NCBI GenBank assembly: GCA_958496175.1
Contig: OY292275.1
Location: 20,212,001-20,276,000 of the forward strand
Reading direction: 5' to 3'
Length of the DNA stretch: 64,000 nucleotides
DNA from: Sisyra terminalis
Taxonomy: Eukaryota; Arthropoda; Insecta; Neuroptera; Sisyridae
Under the pieces are notes generated by a model. The model had not been told where the DNA came from and made no database searches. It saw only the letters and a list, made by a program, of their open reading frames with translations. Positions 60,001 to 64,000 of the stretch are shown piece by piece. Numbering within the stretch: position 1 is the first letter of the stretch; the number at the start of each line of letters is the position of its first letter. The translations under genes and the position numbers were made by a program.

Positions 60001-62604
60001 GCTTATTTTTATCACTTTGTTTTGAAATTAGCTTTTTTTCAAAGATGCCATCTTTTGAACTAAACAACAAAATTTTGCCTAAGAGGTTTAGTAACTTTGG
60101 ATATTCAAAAGTTGTCCTTAATTAAAAATTTTTAAATATTGTAATTTAATGTATACATAGATACATAGAAAATAATGATTTTTATAAAAACTTGGAGTTA
60201 ACACCTCTTCCAAATCAATGCTACGTCTACTTAGGGCAGTATTAGATATAAGCGAAAAATAGGTACAAGAAGCTGCATTTTTGTTTCCAGCGATTTAAGG
60301 GATCCCAAACTTTAAATGTTTTGCTGAACATTTTTCCAAACTATGAGGTTTAATACTAAGTTAATACATATGGTATTTAACTTCGCACTACCTTCGGCGA
60401 AGAATTGCATAAGGATTATAAAAAAAAACCATTTTAAATTAAGGAAATTAGAATGAAGTCAAAATCAAAATCAAAATTAGTATTTTTTTCTAGCTATTTC
60501 CCCTAAAAAAAATATATTTCTTCTAAGGGCTCCAAAACTTGATACCTTACATGAAATTTCGTGTAATGAAAAAATCAATTGGTTATTCTATCAAATAGTA
60601 TTCAGGATTTTTGATCCTTTGTTCTATGCTTTTCTTCAATTTTTCAATTATTTGGAGATGAATAACATAAGGGTTATAAAAAAAAAACATTTTAAATTAA
60701 ATTGGTAAACATATTCAGAGGACTAGGATCAAATAATAATCAGTCAAAACTATTTATTACATGCGCGACGTTTCGGCCCGGTTATTAAGCCTTCCTGAGG
60801 CGTTCGTAAATAATCGCTTTAACCTTGTTAAAAAAGATCCTAGTCCTCTGAATATTTTTACCAATTTATTATCATCGAGGATCTGAAACTCTACAATAAT
60901 TTTAAATTAAGGAAATAAGAATGAAGTTTGAAAATCAAAATAAGTAATAATTTCTAAACTATTTTCATCTAGAAAATCAAATTTCTTCTTCGGGGTCCTA
61001 AACTTAATACCTTGTTTAAAATTTCGTTTAATGGAAAAATCAGTTGGCTATTTTATCAAATGGTATTCAGGATTTTCGATCCTTTGTTCTTAATTCTTCA
61101 ATTATTTCTTATTCTTTTAAATTTTTTTTGATAATCAAAAACAGCCATCTATCTTGAGCAATTTTCAATGGGAATAGTCTAAGGAAATTGATTGAAAATA
61201 TTGCACTCAACTTGAAAATGTATATTTGACTCCAATTATCTTGAATTTTTTTTTTTGGATTTAAAAACCATTTCATGTTAATAGGTAAAATGTAATAATT
61301 TTATTATTGCGTTTTTTGAAGTTTTGGTTTAAATTTTTTTTCTAACTACGCCTTCATATAAACCTAAAATGTGCAAATAAAGTGAATATTATTAAGTTTT
61401 CATTTTTTTTTCATAAATTTAATAAATTTTTATATTCATTTTTATTTGTATTTGATCATAAAGCATCAACAATAAACTTATGGTAAAGGATAAACATCTT
61501 AGAATAAATAATGAAATACCATTTATATTTTGTAATTAAAAGTAAATAGAAGAATCTTTTTGTTGATTTCATTAAAAGTCAGTACTTTATTTAAATATCT
61601 AACCATTAAGCAATTTCCAAAGTTCAAGAACTAATGATATTATAATAATTCTTTCTTTTTTTTAATTTTTCAAAAGAACGATAAAAAATACATAAAATAA
61701 TAATCACAATTATAGAATTTTCTAACGAAATTTTTTTTTTTAAATTTTTGCAAATTTTTTTAGAGTCAATTTAAACGTAGGTATTTCAATTACGTTATTA
61801 GTATACAATAATGAAGAAGCTTAAGGTAGAATTCAAGTGAAATTTGAAATTCGATCAGCAGATCAAATAAGCTTTTTTTTGTTTTCATTAAATAAAAGAC
61901 TTCAAACAGAAAAGCTTTGAAGGTTTTGAGATTATTTAATACGATATTTATTTACCTATTGCTTCAAATACGTTGATGAAAGCCAACCAAAAATTTCCTT
62001 TATCTCAAGAGAAAACAAAGCTGTGATCGAATAAGAATGAAAGACTCCGATGCTTATCATTTATTTTTCTCGCATTGTTTCAAATAAATTTATTTCAAGT
62101 TGAAAGCATGTGGATAAAATAAAATCTTAACAAGAAAGTTTCTAGATAATGGAAAACCCGGGGGAAGGTTGGCTAACATAAACTGACGAGAGTGTAACAA
62201 CGAGAAAAATAATTAAGCAAAATGAGCATCTTTACGGAAATGATGGATTGAATAATTTTCTACTTATGAAGCACATTTAATTTTAATAGAATTACAAAGT
62301 AATTACGTTACGTCTGTGTGCGTCTAAGAATAACTTAAGTGACACTTTAATGAGTTTATGAGATAATGTTTTTAAACGAAAACCTCTTACCAGTTCGGCA
62401 GTTTTGTAAATCTCGATTTTGCATAATCCATTCTCGAAATTGGGTTAGACTTGTTGTTTTGATTGAATCATCTTCCCGCAGTTCCCGGCGTGCGATTTCT
62501 GCTACTTTCTCTTGTAATTCCGGAGTTTCATCTTTGGGAAGCTTGTCATTAACATTATTGTTCCAAGAGTATGAAAAGTTTGTTATAACACGAGTTGTAC
62601 TCAT
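50820..62604 (-). CDS. CRAL-TRIO (Sec14-like) lipid-transfer protein
   Basis: Probably a soluble carrier of a hydrophobic ligand such as a retinoid, tocopherol or phosphoinositide; the ligand is not predictable. Coding exons on the - strand: 62391-62604, 56314-56473, 56077-56138, 55803-55996, 51186-51302, 50820-51092, giving 339 aa. The CRAL-TRIO N domain spans residues about 30-90 (ARRELREDDSIKTTSLTQFR, then CRTDESFLLRFLRAKKYSLP). The lipid-binding domain spans about 110-280 (SPVRDQNGRRVLITLVG, LWSPTEFATLLKWGEQSIPM, RHKEVRILNLPSAVKYVFDF, LNILPKEYGGTIP). Length and motif order are standard for insect members of the alpha-TTP/CRALBP/clavesin-like superfamily. No signal peptide. All junctions keep frame. 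Confidence 0.92.
51186..51302 (-). CDS. CRAL-TRIO exon 5
   Basis: Exactly 39 codons, phase 0 on both sides, acceptor ATTTACAG and donor GTTTGT. Encodes QSIPMRHKEVRILNLPSAVK and YVFDFARTRLSQKMKNRIT, the FP.R.K..H..N.P part of the lipid pocket. The intron to exon 6 is only 93 bp. Confidence 0.93.
51621..52480. mobile_element. Inverted-repeat DNA element, about 860 bp
   Basis: Ends GGCATTTCACGTGAAGCGGA (51621-51640) and TCCGCTTCACGTGAAATGCC (52461-52480) are perfect inverted repeats. The similarity continues inward to about 57 bp, with an A-run and GACGTTCTGAAATTT. No transposase frame was recognised inside, so it is non-autonomous. Flanks do not give a convincing target duplication. The end itself contains the palindrome CACGTG. 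Confidence 0.8.
52634..52807 (-). repeat. tRNA-derived SINE with 11 bp target duplication
   Basis: The best preserved copy of the family. On the - strand: GCCTACTGGTAGCCGAGTGG (A-box region), then GTGGGTTCGATCCTCG (B-box), a body with TTTCAATATTTCTCG, and a tail AAAGCGACGGTAAATAAG followed by an A-rich end. The direct repeats TTGTTTGTATT flank it at 52623-52633 and 52808-52818, the signature of retroposition. The head resembles a Ser/Leu-type tRNA. Confidence 0.9.
52895..53900. repeat. Region with recurrent GGTYGCTAAT motif
   Basis: TTTTTAGGGTTGCTAATAAC (near 52911), TTTTTTAGGTCGCTAATTAC (near 53751) and TTCTTAAGGTTGCTAATTTT (near 53863) are three variants of one motif, each preceded by a GGTG or GGAG stretch. 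Similar wording occurs in dispersed insect repeats. Boundaries of a full unit could not be fixed. Confidence 0.45.
55257..55504. mobile_element. Inverted-repeat element of 248 bp
   Basis: Left end AATTGGGCTCATGTCCCTTT and right end AAAGGGACATGAGCCCAATT are perfect complements over 20 bp. Similarity continues through much of the element (GATTTAATTTACGATTTGTT facing AACAAATCGTGAATTAAATT), leaving a loop of only a few tens of bases. No frame inside. A MITE-type element; the terminal AATT may include part of a target duplication. Confidence 0.85.
55803..55996 (-). CDS. CRAL-TRIO exon 4
   Basis: Acceptor ATATACCAACAG; two bases complete a Glu codon. Encodes EKFDPYKYTSSDMAKIHVLA, YETLLEDEENQVMGFAHIGD, CAHGSAAHITLWSPTEFATL and LKWGE, ending in phase 0 at GTTTGT. 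Contains the core beta-strand with the G-x-D position of the domain (GFAHIGDC). Confidence 0.93.
56077..56138 (-). CDS. CRAL-TRIO exon 3 (62 bp)
   Basis: A short exon with acceptor TTTTTTGTAG and donor GTAAGA. One base completes Gly, then FLFASPVRDQNGRRVLITLV, then one base of the next codon. The D-x-N/D-G-R-R/P motif typical of the start of the CRAL-TRIO fold fixes its identity. Confidence 0.92.
56314..56473 (-). CDS. CRAL-TRIO exon 2
   Basis: Acceptor TTGTTTTTCAG. Encodes DESFLLRFLRAKKYSLPMAQ, QTLLKYVNLRQTFPHVFLNL, DHTLPTLEELLTC and two bases of Gly before donor GTATGT. LLRFLRA.K is the hallmark of the CRAL-TRIO N-terminal helical domain. The + strand frame here is a shadow. Confidence 0.94.
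57073..57241. repeat. Degenerate tandem array, period near 15 bp
   Basis: About ten successive variants of AATTTCCGTGTGAGG: AATTTCCACGTGAGG, AATTTCTGTGTGAGG, AACTTTCATGTGAGC, AACCTTTTGTGGGC, AATTTCCGTGTGAGG, AATTTTCTAGTGGTC and others. Unit length varies from 14 to 19 bp. It is richer in G than its surroundings. Confidence 0.7.
57300..57490. repeat. hAT-like element end remnant
   Basis: CAGTGTTTCTTAACTTTTT at the left is a classic hAT-type end. The right part has CACCCCAGGGGTGTGGGCCC then CACATGTTATAAAAC. A matching AAACACTG end was not found. Confidence 0.4.
58185..58325 (+). repeat. Possible very diverged SINE copy
   Basis: GTGCGTTTGAATCCCGTTAC resembles the B-box region and CACGTAACGGTAAATAAATT resembles the SINE tail, in the right order and spacing on the + strand. 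The A-box head is not clear. Confidence 0.35.
59615..59768 (-). repeat. tRNA-derived SINE with 8 bp target duplication
   Basis: On the - strand: head CTTACTGGTGGCCAAGTGAT, B-box GGTATTGGGTTCAAATCTCG, then a body with AATATTTCTCAG. The + strand direct repeats GAAGTACA flank it at 59607-59614 and 59769-59776. The tail lacks the CGACGGTAAATAA block of the 52.6 kb copy, so the 3' end is shortened or diverged. Confidence 0.75.
60412..61115. repeat. Tandem duplication of about 255 bp, second copy split
   Basis: Copy A (about 60412-60668) and copy B (60669 onward) share ATTTTAAATTAAGGAAAT, then TACCTT, AATTTCGT and TATTCAGGATTTT, then GATCCTTTGTTCT. Copy B is interrupted after its first 32 bp by a foldback element (60701-60898) and resumes at 60899. 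The copies show many substitutions. Confidence 0.75.
60701..60898. mobile_element. Foldback element, 198 bp, with 12 bp target duplication
   Basis: The left arm ATTGGTAAACATATTCAGAG and the complementary right arm CTCTGAATATTTTTACCAAT enclose GCGCGACGTTTCGGCCCGG then AAGCCTTCCTGAGG. An asymmetric tail of about 40 bp follows the right arm. ATTTTAAATTAA occurs at 60689-60700 and 60899-60910, giving a 12 bp duplication and the exact insertion edges. The central motif on the - strand (CAGGAAGGC...GGCCGAAACG) parallels those at 1.2 and 28.4 kb. Confidence 0.8.
62391..62604 (-). CDS. CRAL-TRIO exon 1 (coding), start codon
   Basis: ATG at 62604-62602 begins MSTTRVITNFSYSWNNNVND, KLPKDETPELQEKVAEIARR, then ELREDDSIKTTSLTQFREWI and MQNRDLQNCRT; donor GTAAGA follows. 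There is no earlier in-frame start before the upstream acceptor, which fixes the start. The + strand frame here is a shadow. Confidence 0.92.
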
Positions 62605-62630
62605 TTTTGTATTTTGGTTTCAATTACAAT
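62605..62630 (-). other. CRAL-TRIO 5' UTR segment with splice acceptor
   Basis: On the - strand a pyrimidine-rich tract ends in ATTTTTTACAG (AG at 62632-62631), 27 bp before the ATG. This implies at least one non-coding exon upstream, beyond 62.65 kb and possibly outside the window. Confidence 0.55.
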
Positions 62631-62632
62631 CT

Positions 62633-64000
62633 GTAAAAAATAAAAAAAAAACATGTTAGTTATTTGCTACTACCTAATACCTGCGACTTTGTTTTTCTGG
62701 CATGAAAATATGTTGATAGAATTTTCCTTTAATTTTTTTGTTTGTCATATACTATGTAGCTTTAAGTGAATCATTTCAATTTTCCAACTATCGCAAAAAT
62801 GTTTTCCATTTCTCAAAAACTCTTTTTTTACGCATTTAAAGTCTATATTTCACCAACCATTGGTTTAATGATAGAAGCAATAAAATATTTTATTACTATC
62901 TAATAAAATATAATGTATTTTTTTACTATTTATATTTTATTTGGTTGGAATTAAACCCGTAGAGTCCCTAGCTTACATTAGTCCGACTTCACGAAATTTT
63001 ACAAAATAATTACATTCCACTGACCATCGTCACGAAGAAATAAAGATGGTTAAAGTCTTAAAAACTATATACTATTTCTTTATGTATGAATTACGTATTG
63101 GCAAGGAAGGATTTATTGCCAATGAACAGTAATTCGTTGATCGGAGGGACCAGTTACAAGAAACGATTTCTTGCCAGGAAGGTCCTCGCTATGAAGAATG
63201 ATATGCATCCTCGACGATAATATAATTAATTTAACAACGTAATAGCAAATTATTTTAAAGATTACCAATTTATATCTCTATTACCAACAATTAACTGACT
63301 TAATTTTTGCTGATCCCGCTTTATAAAGACGAAAGGAGGAAGCATAGTTCATAGCTCGCAAGGCGAGTGATAAAAACTTTGCCTCAGCAATTTCGTTTCA
63401 AATTTTTGCAACGTTTCGAAAAAGAATTTCTTACTCTTATTTTCTAAACATGTTGACACATGCTCCTAACATCCTTCAAATACTTTTGGCAATAATCTTG
63501 GATATATCTTCCGGTACAAAATCACTTCAAAGGATTTAAAAATACTTGTACCATTAAAAAGAAGGATCCAAAACTATCACCAAAGTAGTTTTGATTATTT
63601 GGGGATTATTTAAAAAAATTCTGAACTTTTCAATTAGAAATAGCTTTTTGAGGTATTAGATCATTTCAAGTGAAACTACTTACTGTCAAAAGCCTAAACC
63701 ATTCATCTTACGAGTTGAGAATTATTTCTGTCCTTCATTGACTTCGTTATTCTTTAGAACTAACAGTAAAAAATGAAATCAAGCGCTATTATCTAATCGG
63801 TCAGATTTATCTCACGATGGTTATGAAGAACAAAAAGCTATATAAAATTTTAAAAGTGTCTTTATGAAAATAAACAAGGGTAAAGAATGATATTTGTTTA
63901 CCTGTTCTTTAACCTTTCCCTTGCGGTAATAAAAATTAAACGTATGATCCGGTCTTATGTACTTACTACAACATATCAAAAAAATGTTCAAAACTTTGAA
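62633..64000. other. Upstream intron or 5' flank of the CRAL-TRIO gene
   Basis: No coding frame and no repeat was recognised. A non-coding first exon and promoter of the CRAL-TRIO gene may lie here but are not identifiable by eye. Confidence 0.5.

Larger units (their letters stand above)
56474..62390 (-). other. CRAL-TRIO intron 1 of the coding part, 5.9 kb
   Basis: Holds a 15 bp-period degenerate array (57.07-57.24 kb), a hAT-like remnant (57.3-57.5 kb), SINE copies near 58.2 and 59.6-59.8 kb, and a tandem duplication with a foldback insertion (60.4-61.1 kb). No exon seen in the remainder. Confidence 0.75.

Overview
This window is animal nuclear DNA, almost certainly from an insect. It is strongly AT-rich, with GT-AG introns from 59 bp to about 20 kb, tRNA-derived SINEs, LINE relics and many short inverted-repeat elements. 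It carries no operons, ribosome binding sites or CRISPR array. Three protein-coding genes can be rebuilt exon by exon, and every junction keeps frame.

(1) About 12.0-42.7 kb, + strand: a cyclic-nucleotide phosphodiesterase with two GAF domains and a complete PDE catalytic domain, closest by family memory to animal PDE10. Seven exons (the first uncertain) give about 831 codons. A 20.5 kb intron splits the catalytic domain. (2) 44.7-49.9 kb, + strand: a transmembrane peptidoglycan-recognition protein (PGRP) of about 240 aa in four exons. It lacks the amidase zinc ligands, so it is probably a receptor or regulator rather than an enzyme. (3) 62.6-50.8 kb, - strand: a CRAL-TRIO (Sec14-like) lipid-transfer protein of about 339 aa in six coding exons, with a spliced 5' UTR. 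Genes 2 and 3 converge tail to tail, with stop codons about 0.9 kb apart. The three genes share no evident pathway: cyclic-nucleotide turnover, immune recognition or its regulation, and transport of a hydrophobic ligand.

The first 12 kb and the large introns hold mainly repeats. These are a tRNA-derived SINE family (two copies with clear target-site duplications), foldback elements whose centre resembles a hammerhead-ribozyme core, a near-perfect 490 bp palindrome, and twin 154 bp inverted-repeat elements with 9 bp target duplications. There are also two other inverted-repeat elements, several hAT-like ends, decayed Jockey-like, endonuclease-RT-like and I/R1-like LINE fragments, two pieces of an unclassified transposon-derived protein, and a degenerate array with a period near 15 bp.

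I found no convincing new gene system. The most useful leads are the foldback/hammerhead-like family, the twin 154 bp elements, the SINE family with 3'-truncated members, and a possible unrecognised exon between the two convergent genes. All identifications rest on reading translations and on family knowledge; no search was run.
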